Shown piece after piece: positions 10,462 through 19,716 of a stretch of DNA of 48,347 nucleotides. The position numbers and the translations under genes were made by a program. The stretch covers positions 1 to 48,347 of the forward strand of contig JAUXAO010000001.1 in assembly GCA_030619905.1 (NCBI GenBank). The letters run 5' to 3'. The notes under the pieces were generated by a model. It did no database searches and was not told the DNA's origin. It was given only the letters and a program-made list of their open reading frames with translations. The DNA comes from a bacterium (GTDB taxonomy: Bacteria; Patescibacteriota; Minisyncoccia; Minisyncoccales; CG1-02-41-26). Every line of letters begins with the position of its first letter. Within the stretch, counting starts at the first letter, position 1.

Positions 10462-10833
10462 ATGAAACAGTTTCTCTGGCAAATTATTGTTGGTATTTTA
10501 GGATTATATTTAGCCATTCTTCTAGTTCCAGGTGTGGCAATATCAGGGGGAGAAGAACTTACTCAGCAAGGAGTTAAAACTCTATTTTTAGCCGGGGCTG
10601 TCCTAGGATTAATAAATTTCTTTATTAAACCAATAATTAAGATTATTACATTTCCTTTAAGATTGCTTACCTTAGGTCTTTTTGGCTTAGTTATTAATAT
10701 GGCAATGGTCTGGATAGTTGATATTATCTTTCCTGAATTAATCATTGCTAATCTCTCTGCCATTTTTTGGACATCACTTATCATTTGGCTACTTAGTTGG
10801 TCTATACTAAGAAAAGAAGCAAAAAGAATTTAA
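10462..10833 (+). CDS. Phage holin superfamily IV (YvlD-like) membrane protein
   Basis: 'FIKPIIKIITFPLRLLTLGLFGLVINMAMVWIVD' signature of the family. Confidence 0.85.
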   Translation: MKQFLWQIIVGILGLYLAILLVPGVAISGGEELTQQGVKTLFLAGAVLGLINFFIKPIIKIITFPLRLLTLGLFGLVINMAMVWIVDIIFPELIIANLSAIFWTSLIIWLLSWSILRKEAKRI

Positions 10834-10848
10834 AACTATCCAATTATT

Positions 10849-11064
10849 ATGAATCAAATATTAACAATTGTTCAAATTGCTGTTTCAGCCCTCTTGGTCT
10901 TGCTTATTCTATTACAGCAAAGAGGAACAGCTCTTGGTTCTGCTTTTGGCGGCGAAGGAGGATTTTACTTAAAAAGACGTGGAATTGAAAAAAAGATTTT
11001 TGGAGCAACAGTAGTTTTAGCAACTCTCTTTATTGTTTTATCTATAATAAATCTCTTTCTATAA
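10849..11064 (+). CDS. secG: Preprotein translocase subunit SecG
   Basis: 'VLLILLQQRGTALGSAFGGEGGFYLKRRGIEKKIFGATVVLATLFIVLSI'. Confidence 0.92.
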   Translation: MNQILTIVQIAVSALLVLLILLQQRGTALGSAFGGEGGFYLKRRGIEKKIFGATVVLATLFIVLSIINLFL

Positions 11065-11113
11065 AAATCTGAGTCAAAATCTACTCAAAAATTTTTTTGG
11101 TTTTTTAAATAAA

Positions 11114-13144
11114 TTGATAGAAAAATGTAAAAATGTTTTCCCTCCAGAAAAGAGGAATCGGTTTTTTAATTTTCTAAGATTACGGAAAAAAGTTTATCTG
11201 CCAATATTTATTGGCTTATTGCTGATTTTGGGAGTTCTGGGGATAAATTATTATTTTAAAAATACTGAGGTTCAGCCAGGTTTTGGTGGCACTTTCCGAG
11301 AAGGAGTAATCGGTCAGCCAAGATTTATTAATCCCCTTTATCTCTCAGGCAATGATATTGATAGAGATTTGGTTGAACTGTTGTTTTCCGGACTAATGAA
11401 ATACGATGAAAACGGTAAAATAGTGAAAGATTTAGCTGATGATTTAGAAATCAAAGAAGAAGGTGAGATTTATGAAATTAAGTTAAAGGAAAATATATTC
11501 TGGCACGACGGAGAATTGCTAACTGCTAATGATGTAGTTTTCACTATAAATTTATTACAAAATCCTGAGTATAAAAGCTCTTTGGCAATAAAATGGTCAG
11601 GAGTAAGTGTTGAAAAATTATCAGACAGGGTTGTTCAGTTTAGATTACAAAAATCTTATTCTGGCTTTTTAGAGACATTAACTGAAAAAATAATACCTAA
11701 GCATATTTTCAAAGATATACCTCCCAAAAACCTCCCATGGACCCTGAGTTCCAAAGAATATTTAAATAAAGAATGTTTGATTGGTTCCGGTCCATTTCAA
11801 TTCAAACAATTAGATCAGGATAACAAATCCGGTTATATAAAATCTCTAACATTAACAAGGAATGAAGATTATTTTGTTAAAAAGCCATTCATTTCTCAAA
11901 TCTCTTTTCATTTTTTCAACAATAAAGAAGATTTGTTAGAATCAGTTTCTCAGGGAAAAATTGATGGTTTCTTAATTTCCGACCCCAATGATCTAGAAAC
12001 TTTCTCTGATGAAACATTTAAAATCCTTGAACTTTCTCTACCCAGATATTTTGCAGTTTTCTTTAATCAAGATCCTCCTGAAGATAAATCAAAACTCTTA
12101 ACTTCAAAAGGAGTAAGAGAAGCTTTAAATTATGCCATTAACAAAGAAGAAATTCTGAAAGAGGTTGTTCTGGAAAAAGGCAAAGTGGTTGATTCCCCTA
12201 TTTTGCCGGATTTCTATGGATTTGATCCTCCATCAAAAATTTATGAATTTGATAAAGAGAAAGCAGAACAAATCTTAGAACAAGCTGGATTCAAATATAT
12301 TGATGAGAGCGGAATAAGGAAAAAAATAATTTCTGAAAAGCCTACTTTTTCTTTTACCAAGACCCTTCGATATGGAAGTAGAGGCAATGAAGTAACCCAG
12401 CTTCAAAAATGCTTGGCTAATCCATCAGCTGGAGGACCGGAAATTTATCCTAGCGGTAAAGTTACAGGATATTTCGGTAATGAAACAAGACAAGCTGTTA
12501 TTCTCTTCCAGGAAAAATACAAAGAGGATGTTCTTGCTCCATTTGGTTTAGAAAAAGGAACAGGACAAGTGAAGAGCAAGACAAGAGAAAAACTTAATGA
12601 GCTTTGCTTTCCTCAAAAAGAAGAAATTCTGCCTTTACAATTTTCTCTAGTAACAGTAAATAAACCTTTGATGGTTGAAATCTCCCAACTTTTACAAAAA
12701 AATTGGAAAGAAGTAGGAGCCAGTGTTCAGATTAAATTCGAAGCCATTTCCACTATAGAAACCGATATTATCAAACCCAGAGATTTTGAAGCCCTCTTAT
12801 TCGGAGAAGTTCTCAATTCATTACCAGACCCCTTCCCTTTCTGGCACTCAAGCCAAAAACAAAGTCCGGGTCTTAATCTAGTAAGTTATGAAAACAAAAA
12901 GACTGACAAGTTATTGGAAGAAGCCCGGGCAACTTTAGATAATTCTCTAAGAAGAGAAAAATTAGAAGAATTCCAAAACCTTTTAATTGAAGATATACCT
13001 TGCCTATTCTTACTAAGACCAGATTTGGTTTATTTTACCTCTAAAAAAGTTAATGGACAGATTGTAGAAAAAATTATTGAACCATCAAAAAGATTCGTCA
13101 GTATAGAAAATTGGTATATTAGAACTCGCCGAGTCTGGAAATAA
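11114..13144 (+). CDS. Oligopeptide ABC-transporter-type solute-binding protein (SBP family 5) with an inserted peptidoglycan-binding-like domain; TTG start
   Basis: SBP_bac_5 motifs 'LSGNDIDRDLVELLFSGLMKYDENGKIVKDLADDLEI', 'FWHDGELLTANDVVFTI'; internal PG_binding_1-like 'LRYGSRGNEVTQLQKCL...VTGYFGNETRQAVILFQEKY...GQVKSKTREKLNEL'. Confidence 0.9.
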   Translation: MIEKCKNVFPPEKRNRFFNFLRLRKKVYLPIFIGLLLILGVLGINYYFKNTEVQPGFGGTFREGVIGQPRFINPLYLSGNDIDRDLVELLFSGLMKYDENGKIVKDLADDLEIKEEGEIYEIKLKENIFWHDGELLTANDVVFTINLLQNPEYKSSLAIKWSGVSVEKLSDRVVQFRLQKSYSGFLETLTEKIIPKHIFKDIPPKNLPWTLSSKEYLNKECLIGSGPFQFKQLDQDNKSGYIKSLTLTRNEDYFVKKPFISQISFHFFNNKEDLLESVSQGKIDGFLISDPNDLETFSDETFKILELSLPRYFAVFFNQDPPEDKSKLLTSKGVREALNYAINKEEILKEVVLEKGKVVDSPILPDFYGFDPPSKIYEFDKEKAEQILEQAGFKYIDESGIRKKIISEKPTFSFTKTLRYGSRGNEVTQLQKCLANPSAGGPEIYPSGKVTGYFGNETRQAVILFQEKYKEDVLAPFGLEKGTGQVKSKTREKLNELCFPQKEEILPLQFSLVTVNKPLMVEISQLLQKNWKEVGASVQIKFEAISTIETDIIKPRDFEALLFGEVLNSLPDPFPFWHSSQKQSPGLNLVSYENKKTDKLLEEARATLDNSLRREKLEEFQNLLIEDIPCLFLLRPDLVYFTSKKVNGQIVEKIIEPSKRFVSIENWYIRTRRVWK

Positions 13145-13148
13145 AATT

Positions 13149-13709
13149 ATGGATATTAGATTTTTGGATGATATGAAAAAGGTGCTCTATGATAAGAAAT
13201 GGGCCAAAAATGCCCCTAATTTTGAGCTTTATTATATGGATCGGGGCCTGAAAAGAAAAAAAGAGTTGAGATATGATATCACCACTATTCCTCCTAGAAT
13301 GCTTGGAAAAGAATTTGTTAAAACAAAGGGTCATGAGCATTTAGGCGATTTTGGAGAAATTTATATTGTTTTAGAGGGACAAGGAATGTATTTAATGCAA
13401 AAATACAAAAAAGGAAAAATAGAAGATGTTTATGCAGTTAAAGCAAAGAAAGGCGACGTGATTGTTATTCCACCTTATTACAGCCACGTTACTATAAATC
13501 CATCAAACAAGACTTTGAAAATGGCGAACTGGATATCTGACAAATGTAAATCCTGTTATGATTTATTTGAAAAAAAACAAGGTGCTTGTTATTATTTTAC
13601 AAAATCTGGCTGGATAAAAAATAAAAAATACAAGAATTTGCCTAAATTGCGTTTTGAAAAACCTCTAAAGAAAACACCCAAAAATTTAGATTTCTTAGGG
13701 GGAGAATAA
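13149..13709 (+). CDS. Cupin-type (archaeal-type) glucose-6-phosphate isomerase
   Basis: 'TKGHEHLGDFGEIYIVLEGQGMYLMQ...VIVIPPYYSHVTINPSN' cPGI cupin motifs. Confidence 0.85.
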   Translation: MDIRFLDDMKKVLYDKKWAKNAPNFELYYMDRGLKRKKELRYDITTIPPRMLGKEFVKTKGHEHLGDFGEIYIVLEGQGMYLMQKYKKGKIEDVYAVKAKKGDVIVIPPYYSHVTINPSNKTLKMANWISDKCKSCYDLFEKKQGACYYFTKSGWIKNKKYKNLPKLRFEKPLKKTPKNLDFLGGE

Positions 13710-13752
13710 ATTGCAAGTACGGTGAAGCTGAAAAGCATAAAATTTCTATTCT

Positions 13753-14382
13753 ATGAAACCAAAAGGCAAAAAAGTTCAATGGAGCCTTGAAATTGCTTAC
13801 GCTGTAGGATTAATTACTACTGATGGCAGTTTATCTATTAACAAGAGAACTATCGATTTTACTTCTAAAGACAAGGAATTAGTTAGAACATTCCGAAAGT
13901 GCCTCAACTTGAAAAATAAAATCGGTTATAAATACTCATCAAAAGAAAAGATAAGAAAGTATTGGCGAGTGCAATTTGGTAACATTATCTTTTATAAATG
14001 GCTACTTAAGATTGGACTAATGCCAAATAAGACAAAAAGAATTGGTTTGCTCAGAATCCCTAACAGATATTTCTTTGACTTTTTACGAGGTCATTTAGAT
14101 GGGGACGGATGTATACGTAAATTTCAGGACCCAGTTTACCCAAATAGTCAAAGATTATATACTATTTTTTATTCAGCAAGTTTTAATCATTTAAAATGGT
14201 TACAACAAAAAATAAATTTTTTATTAAATATTCATGGTTTTATTGGGCCTACAACTAGAGAGTTTCGACTAACTTTTGCAAAAAAAGAATCTCTAAGACT
14301 ATTACCTAAAATCTATCCCAGTCGAGATATTCCTTATCTTAAAAGAAAATATAAAAAAATAGAATCATTATTGAGTAATTAA
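13753..14382 (+). CDS. LAGLIDADG homing endonuclease
   Basis: Two motifs: 'YAVGLITTDGSLS' and 'FLRGHLDGDGCIR'. Confidence 0.92.
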   Translation: MKPKGKKVQWSLEIAYAVGLITTDGSLSINKRTIDFTSKDKELVRTFRKCLNLKNKIGYKYSSKEKIRKYWRVQFGNIIFYKWLLKIGLMPNKTKRIGLLRIPNRYFFDFLRGHLDGDGCIRKFQDPVYPNSQRLYTIFYSASFNHLKWLQQKINFLLNIHGFIGPTTREFRLTFAKKESLRLLPKIYPSRDIPYLKRKYKKIESLLSN

Positions 14383-14383
14383 A

Positions 14384-14467
14384 GCCGGGGTGATGAAACC
14401 GGGAAACATGCATGGTTCAGAACCATGTGTCCTTAAGGGCTTGTGGGTTCGAATCCCACCCCCGGCA
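14384..14467 (+). tRNA. tRNA-Leu(CAG)
   Basis: GCCGGGG-TG-...-CATGG-TTCAGAA-CCATG-long variable arm-GTGGG-TTCGAAT-CCCAC-CCCCGGC-A. Confidence 0.95.
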
Positions 14468-14469
14468 CT

Positions 14470-16152
14470 ATGAAAAAAATTCAAAAACAAGCAAACCTTC
14501 GCATTATCCCATTAGGCGGACTTGGCGAAGTTGGACTTAATATGATACTCCTTGAATACAAAGGGAAGATTTTGATTATGGATATGGGACTTGGTTTCCC
14601 TGGAGAAAATATGCCCGGGATTGACTGCATTATTCCAAACATTTCCTACCTCAAAGGAAAATCAAAAAACATTTTAGGGGCAATTCTTACCCATGGGCAT
14701 TATGACCATATTGGAGCTATCCCATATATTCTCCCTAAAATAGGCTCAATTCTCATGTATGCCAGTCCTCTGGCTAAGGGAATAATTTTAAACAGACAGG
14801 AAGATTTTCCGAATCAGCCAAAACTCAATATAAGGGAAATAACAGATAATTTTAAAGTTAAATTAGGGCCTTTTCAGATTGAATTTTTCCGGCAGAATCA
14901 CAATATCCCAGATAATTTCGGTTTTGTCATCAACACTCCCGTTGGAAATATTGTTCATACTTCTGACTTTAAATTTGATAAATCACCTGTTAATGAACCG
15001 CCGACTAATTTTGAGAAACTAAAAAGAATTGGCCAACAAGGTATTTTACTCTTGATGTCTGAGTCCACAGGAGCAGAAGAAGAAGGACATTCACGTTCCG
15101 AAAAAACAATTTTTGAAAACTTAGACAAAATTTTCAAGGAACCCAGAGGTAGGATTATAGCCGCTTCTTTTGCTTCTCTTATTAATAGAATCCAACAATT
15201 AATCACCCTTTCGGAAAAGCATGGCAGGAAAGTAGCTATTGAAGGACATAGCATGAAGACTAATATTGAAATTGCTCAAACATTGAAAAAGATTAAAGTA
15301 AAAAAGGGAACTTTTATAAGCATTAAAGAGATTCATAAATTTCCCGATTCAAAGATAACCGTGATTTGTACCGGCGCTCAAGGGGAAGAAAGGGCTGTTT
15401 TTATGAGAATTGCCAACCGAGAACATAAAGTCATCCGAATCAAAAAAGGAGACGCAGTTATTTTTTCCTCCTCGGTGGTCCCGGGAAACGAGAGAAGCGT
15501 TCAGTTCTTAAAAGATGAGTTTCATCGTCAGGGAGCTAAAGTTTTTCATTACAAAATGATGGATATCCATGCCTCAGGACATGCCCAAGAGGAAGAATTA
15601 AAAGAAATGATCAGGATTATGAAGCCAAAATTTTTTCTCCCTATTTATGGTCAGTATTCAATGCTGGTAAGACATGCTGAATTAGCTGAAGATGAAGGAA
15701 TTCCCAAAGAAAATATATTAGTTGTTGAAAACGGAAGTATTATAAATTTAAATCAAAGAAAAATCTTTAAAGAAAAAGGAAAGGTCCCTTCTAATTATGT
15801 AATGGTTGATGGTTTAGGAGTCGGAGATGTGGGAGAAGTAGTTTTAAGAGACAGACAGAATTTGGCTAGAGACGGAATGTTTGTTATTGTAGTAATAGTA
15901 GATAGACAAGCAGGAAAGGTTAAGGGTTCTCCAGATATAATATCAAGAGGATTTGTTTATTTAAGAGAATCAAAACAATTACTGAAAGAAACCAGACAAC
16001 GAGTAATAAGAATTGTTGACATAGCAGCTGGTTCAGGTGGAGCAGTTAACTGGACCTATGTTAAGGACGAATTGAGAAACAAGATTGGTAAGTTTCTTTT
16101 TTCCAAAACAAAAAGAAGACCAATGGTCCTTCCCGTGGTCATAGAAGTATAA
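14470..16152 (+). CDS. rnj: Ribonuclease J (start revised to ATG 14470; the 14443 extension lies inside the tRNA)
   Basis: 'LGGLGEVGLNM...LTHGHYDHIGAIPYIL', 'SESTGAEEEGHSRSE', 'DIHASGHAQEEELKEMI'. Confidence 0.97.
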   Translation: MKKIQKQANLRIIPLGGLGEVGLNMILLEYKGKILIMDMGLGFPGENMPGIDCIIPNISYLKGKSKNILGAILTHGHYDHIGAIPYILPKIGSILMYASPLAKGIILNRQEDFPNQPKLNIREITDNFKVKLGPFQIEFFRQNHNIPDNFGFVINTPVGNIVHTSDFKFDKSPVNEPPTNFEKLKRIGQQGILLLMSESTGAEEEGHSRSEKTIFENLDKIFKEPRGRIIAASFASLINRIQQLITLSEKHGRKVAIEGHSMKTNIEIAQTLKKIKVKKGTFISIKEIHKFPDSKITVICTGAQGEERAVFMRIANREHKVIRIKKGDAVIFSSSVVPGNERSVQFLKDEFHRQGAKVFHYKMMDIHASGHAQEEELKEMIRIMKPKFFLPIYGQYSMLVRHAELAEDEGIPKENILVVENGSIINLNQRKIFKEKGKVPSNYVMVDGLGVGDVGEVVLRDRQNLARDGMFVIVVIVDRQAGKVKGSPDIISRGFVYLRESKQLLKETRQRVIRIVDIAAGSGGAVNWTYVKDELRNKIGKFLFSKTKRRPMVLPVVIEV

Positions 16153-16156
16153 AATT

Positions 16157-17140
16157 ATGAGGATATTTTCAGGCATTCAGCCAAGTGGCGAAATACATAT
16201 AGGTAATTATTTAGGCGCTTTAAAACAGTGGCTTCAACTTCAGGAAAAAAATGAATGTGTTTTTTGTATTGTTGATCTTCACTCTATAACTGTTCCCTAC
16301 CAAACATCCACGTTTAAAAAAAGAATATTAGAAAAAGCTATTACCTATCTGGCAGTTGGACTTGATCCTAAAAAAACAATCATCTTTGTCCAATCTCAAG
16401 TTCCAGAACATACTGAATTATCCTGGCTTTTATCAACTGTAACCTCAATTGGAGATCTTTTAAGAATGACTCAATATAAGGAAAAATCAAAGAAATATAA
16501 AAAACAGATCAATGCTGGACTCTTGAATTATCCAATCTTAATGGCTGCTGATATTCTTCTCTATCAAACCGAAGCCGTACCTGTAGGTAAAGATCAAGCT
16601 CAGCATATTGAATTAACAAGAGAAATTGGCAGACGTTTTAATCAAAAATTTGGACAAACTTTTAAAATTCCAAAGACCTTTCTTCCAAAAAAAGGAGCAA
16701 AAATTATGTCTTTGACTGAACCAGAAAAGAAAATGTCAAAAACAGATTCTCCTCAAAGCTGTATTTTCTTGTTTGAAAAACCGAAGATGATAAGAAAAAA
16801 GATAATAACTGCTCAGACCGATTCCGGAAAAGAAATAAAATATAATCCCTCTTCAAAACCAGGAATTTCAAATCTCTTAACGATTTACAGTATCTTTTCA
16901 GATATCCCAATTGCTAAAATTGAAAAAGAATTTAAGGGCAAAGGTTACAAAATTTTCAAAGAAAAATTAGCTGAGCTTTTAATTGAAAAACTTGAGCCTT
17001 TTCGGCGAAAGAAAAAAGAGCTTGAGAATCAGCAAGCTCTCTTGGAAAAAATTCTGGAAGATGGAAAAAAAAGAGCCCAAATTATTGCTTCCCAGACAAT
17101 GAAAAAAGTTAGAAAGAATATGGGATTAGGAAAAATTTAA
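16157..17140 (+). CDS. trpS: Tryptophanyl-tRNA synthetase
   Basis: 'FSGIQPSGEIHIGNYLGALKQW', 'KKMSKTDSPQSCIFL' (KMSKS). Confidence 0.98.
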   Translation: MRIFSGIQPSGEIHIGNYLGALKQWLQLQEKNECVFCIVDLHSITVPYQTSTFKKRILEKAITYLAVGLDPKKTIIFVQSQVPEHTELSWLLSTVTSIGDLLRMTQYKEKSKKYKKQINAGLLNYPILMAADILLYQTEAVPVGKDQAQHIELTREIGRRFNQKFGQTFKIPKTFLPKKGAKIMSLTEPEKKMSKTDSPQSCIFLFEKPKMIRKKIITAQTDSGKEIKYNPSSKPGISNLLTIYSIFSDIPIAKIEKEFKGKGYKIFKEKLAELLIEKLEPFRRKKKELENQQALLEKILEDGKKRAQIIASQTMKKVRKNMGLGKI

Positions 17141-17143
17141 CTA

Positions 17144-18544
17144 TCAAGTAATCTTTAATATCTCTCGGATTTTTTCTTTCATTAATTTCTTTGTTCTAGC
17201 TTCAACAAAAATTCTCAAAAGGTCTTCGGTGTTTGATAGTCTAGCATTAAACCACCAATCCTCAAAATCCACTCTTAAGCCATCCAAATGGGAAACTCTG
17301 CCCTTTTTAAATTTTTCTTCAAGCTCCTTGAGCTTCTTTTTTTTATCTTTCACTTTTAAGTTTATCTGACCAGAATGAAAATATTTCTGGAAGGATTTAA
17401 GAAGTTGAGAAATCGTTTTAGTCTTTTGGGAAATTTCTTCTAATATTTTGAACAAAGTAAATAAAGGAACTTCAAAGAAGAATGGAGACCCTAAAAAATA
17501 ATGACCGGAGAATTCTCCAGCAAAGATTATATTTTCCTTTCTCATTCTTTTTTTAATAAATGTATGGCCTATCTTCCCTGCTATGGCTACTCCACCACTT
17601 TCTTCAACAACATCTTTAATTATATTACTTGAACAGACATTATATAGAATCTTAGTTCCAGGGTTTTCTTTTAAAATTCTTTGTGATACCAAACACATTA
17701 TGAAACTAGAAGGAATCCTTTTACCATTTTCATCAACAAAAATAATTCTATCTCCATCACCATCAAAAGCTATTCCTAAATCAAGTTTTTTTTCTTTAAC
17801 AATCTTTTTTAATTCTTTTATATTTTTTTCTTCTAAAGGATCGGCTAAATGATTAGGAAAACGACCATCAAGTTCTGGAAAAAGATGATATATCTTACAT
17901 GGTAAACGTTTTTTAAATTCTTTTATTAAAATTCCCGAAACAGCATTGGCAGTATCAATAGCAATCTTCAGCCCCTTGATGTTCAATTTTAAAAGATTAG
18001 TTTTTGAGAAATTAAAATCTAAATATTCTTTTAAAACATTTTTCTTTTTAATCTTTCCTCTTGTTTTTTTGATTCGTTTACCTTTAACTAAGATACCTTT
18101 GGCAGAATCAAGCATTTTCTTTTCTTCTTGAAGGGTAATTTTTTTTATTTCTTCCAATCCATTTTCTTTGCCAATTGAAATTGCCTTCTCCTTAGTAATC
18201 TTAAATCCATTATATTCCGGGGGATTATGGCTGGCAGTTATCATTATTCCTCCATCAAGTTTATATTTCCAAACAGTAAAATAAAACATTGGAGTGGAAC
18301 TTAATCCAATGTCAATCACATCTGCTCCATATTCCAAGATGCCTTTTTTAACAGCTCGACATAAAACTGGCGAAGAAACACGATTGTCCGTAGCAATAAC
18401 AATTTTCAATTTACCTTTTTTCTTCTTACCTAAAAATGTAACGAACCCTTTGGCTATATTTAAAGCCGCCGAAGGATTAACCTCTCTTGGATAAATACCA
18501 CGAATATCATACGCCTTGAAAATACTTGGATTGATTTTTGTCAT
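17144..18544 (-). CDS. Phosphomannomutase/phosphoglucomutase
   Basis: 'FKAYDIRGIYP', 'GIMITASHNPPEYNGFKI', 'GIAFDGDGDRIIFVDENG', 'AGEFSGHYFL'. Confidence 0.97.
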   Translation of the reverse strand: MTKINPSIFKAYDIRGIYPREVNPSAALNIAKGFVTFLGKKKKGKLKIVIATDNRVSSPVLCRAVKKGILEYGADVIDIGLSSTPMFYFTVWKYKLDGGIMITASHNPPEYNGFKITKEKAISIGKENGLEEIKKITLQEEKKMLDSAKGILVKGKRIKKTRGKIKKKNVLKEYLDFNFSKTNLLKLNIKGLKIAIDTANAVSGILIKEFKKRLPCKIYHLFPELDGRFPNHLADPLEEKNIKELKKIVKEKKLDLGIAFDGDGDRIIFVDENGKRIPSSFIMCLVSQRILKENPGTKILYNVCSSNIIKDVVEESGGVAIAGKIGHTFIKKRMRKENIIFAGEFSGHYFLGSPFFFEVPLFTLFKILEEISQKTKTISQLLKSFQKYFHSGQINLKVKDKKKKLKELEEKFKKGRVSHLDGLRVDFEDWWFNARLSNTEDLLRIFVEARTKKLMKEKIREILKIT

Positions 18545-18567
18545 ATGTATTTATTATAGAAAAAAAT

Positions 18568-18595
18568 TTGACATTATGAAAGATTTTGATAAGAT
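18568..18595 (+). promoter_or_regulatory. Promoter of rpsF-ssb-rpsR
   Basis: TTGACA-N16-TAAGAT upstream of ATG 18614. Confidence 0.7.
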
Positions 18596-18613
18596 AAGAA
18601 CATATAAAAAACT

Positions 18614-19018
18614 ATGAAGCTATATCAATTGACTTATCTGATCTCTCCAGAATTAAATTCTGAAGAGGCAACAGATTTTTCTCAAGAAATTGACTCTCTA
18701 ATTTCAAAAAAAGGCAAGCTTATAAAACCTGCTATTCCCAGCAAGAAGATTTTAGCTTATCCAATCAAAAAACAAACTACCGCCTATTTAACCAGATCGG
18801 AATTTCATCTAGATCCTCAGGAGACAGAAAACTTTAAAAAAGAAATTAAAACAAAAAGTAAAATTCTTAGATTCCTTCTTTCAGAAAAGAAAGTTCATAA
18901 AATTAAACCAGAAAGACCAAAAATAAAGGTTGCTCCAAAAGAAAAAAGGGGGCCTGCTCCCAAAAAGGCCGAATTAGAAAAAATTGAAGAAAAATTAGAA
19001 GAAATTTTAAAAGAATAA
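18614..19018 (+). CDS. rpsF: 30S ribosomal protein S6
   Basis: S6-like N-terminus 'MKLYQLTYLISPEL...' plus operon context with ssb and rpsR. Confidence 0.9.
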   Translation: MKLYQLTYLISPELNSEEATDFSQEIDSLISKKGKLIKPAIPSKKILAYPIKKQTTAYLTRSEFHLDPQETENFKKEIKTKSKILRFLLSEKKVHKIKPERPKIKVAPKEKRGPAPKKAELEKIEEKLEEILKE

Positions 19019-19019
19019 T

Positions 19020-19514
19020 ATGAATTTAAATAAAGTATTTGTTTTGGGAAATGTTACTAGAGATCCGGAACAAAAAAGTTTACCTTCTGGACAATCAGTT
19101 GCATCATTTGGTCTGGCCACTAATCGTTTTTATACCCAGAACGGAGAAAAAAAACAAGATACCGAATTCCATAATATTGTAACCTTTGGACGCTTAGCCG
19201 AAATCGCCTCCCAATATTTAAAAAAAGGGTCTTTAGTTCTAATTGAAGGACATTTGAGAACCAGAAGTTGGCAGGATTCTTCAGGAATTAAACATTATCG
19301 AACCGAAATCACGGCTGAGAGAATACAGCTTGGACCAAGAGCAGGAGGATTTCAAACATCAGAGCCAGAAACAACTGGAGAAAAAACAAAAGTGCCGGAA
19401 GAAGAAATTCCAGTTATTGAGGAAGAGCCAACCCCAAAAGAGAATCCAAAGGATAATCCTGCTAACGATAAAAACGACGATAAAGAAATCGACGTGAACG
19501 AAATACCATTTTAA
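19020..19514 (+). CDS. ssb: Single-stranded DNA-binding protein
   Basis: 'MNLNKVFVLGNVTRDPEQKSLPSGQSVASFGLATNR', acidic C-tail ending 'DVNEIPF'. Confidence 0.97.
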   Translation: MNLNKVFVLGNVTRDPEQKSLPSGQSVASFGLATNRFYTQNGEKKQDTEFHNIVTFGRLAEIASQYLKKGSLVLIEGHLRTRSWQDSSGIKHYRTEITAERIQLGPRAGGFQTSEPETTGEKTKVPEEEIPVIEEEPTPKENPKDNPANDKNDDKEIDVNEIPF

Positions 19515-19515
19515 T

Positions 19516-19713
19516 ATGCATTGTTATTTTTGCCGACACAATACAAAAGAGATTGATTTTATTGAGACAGAAACTCTTAAACCTTTTATTTCCCTTTTAG
19601 GAAAAATAAAAGCCAGAAAAAAAACTGGACTCTGTTCTCGTCATCAAAAACAAGTATCTCAGGCAATTAAAAGAGCAAGAGAACTTGCTCTCTTGCCTTA
19701 TACAAAAAAATAA
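19516..19713 (+). CDS. rpsR: 30S ribosomal protein S18
   Basis: 'IDFIETETLKPFISLLGKIKARKKTGLCSRHQKQVSQAIKRARELALLPYT'. Confidence 0.97.
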   Translation: MHCYFCRHNTKEIDFIETETLKPFISLLGKIKARKKTGLCSRHQKQVSQAIKRARELALLPYTKK

Positions 19714-19716
19714 ATA

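Noticed and set aside
13710-14467. LAGLIDADG ORF inside a group I intron of tRNA-Leu
   Set aside because: tRNA-Leu is intact and contiguous; no P7/omega-G core was found on either side of the ORF
14443-14469. N-terminal extension MGSNPTPGT of the RNase J ORF
   Set aside because: Translates the tRNA-Leu T arm; true start is ATG 14470
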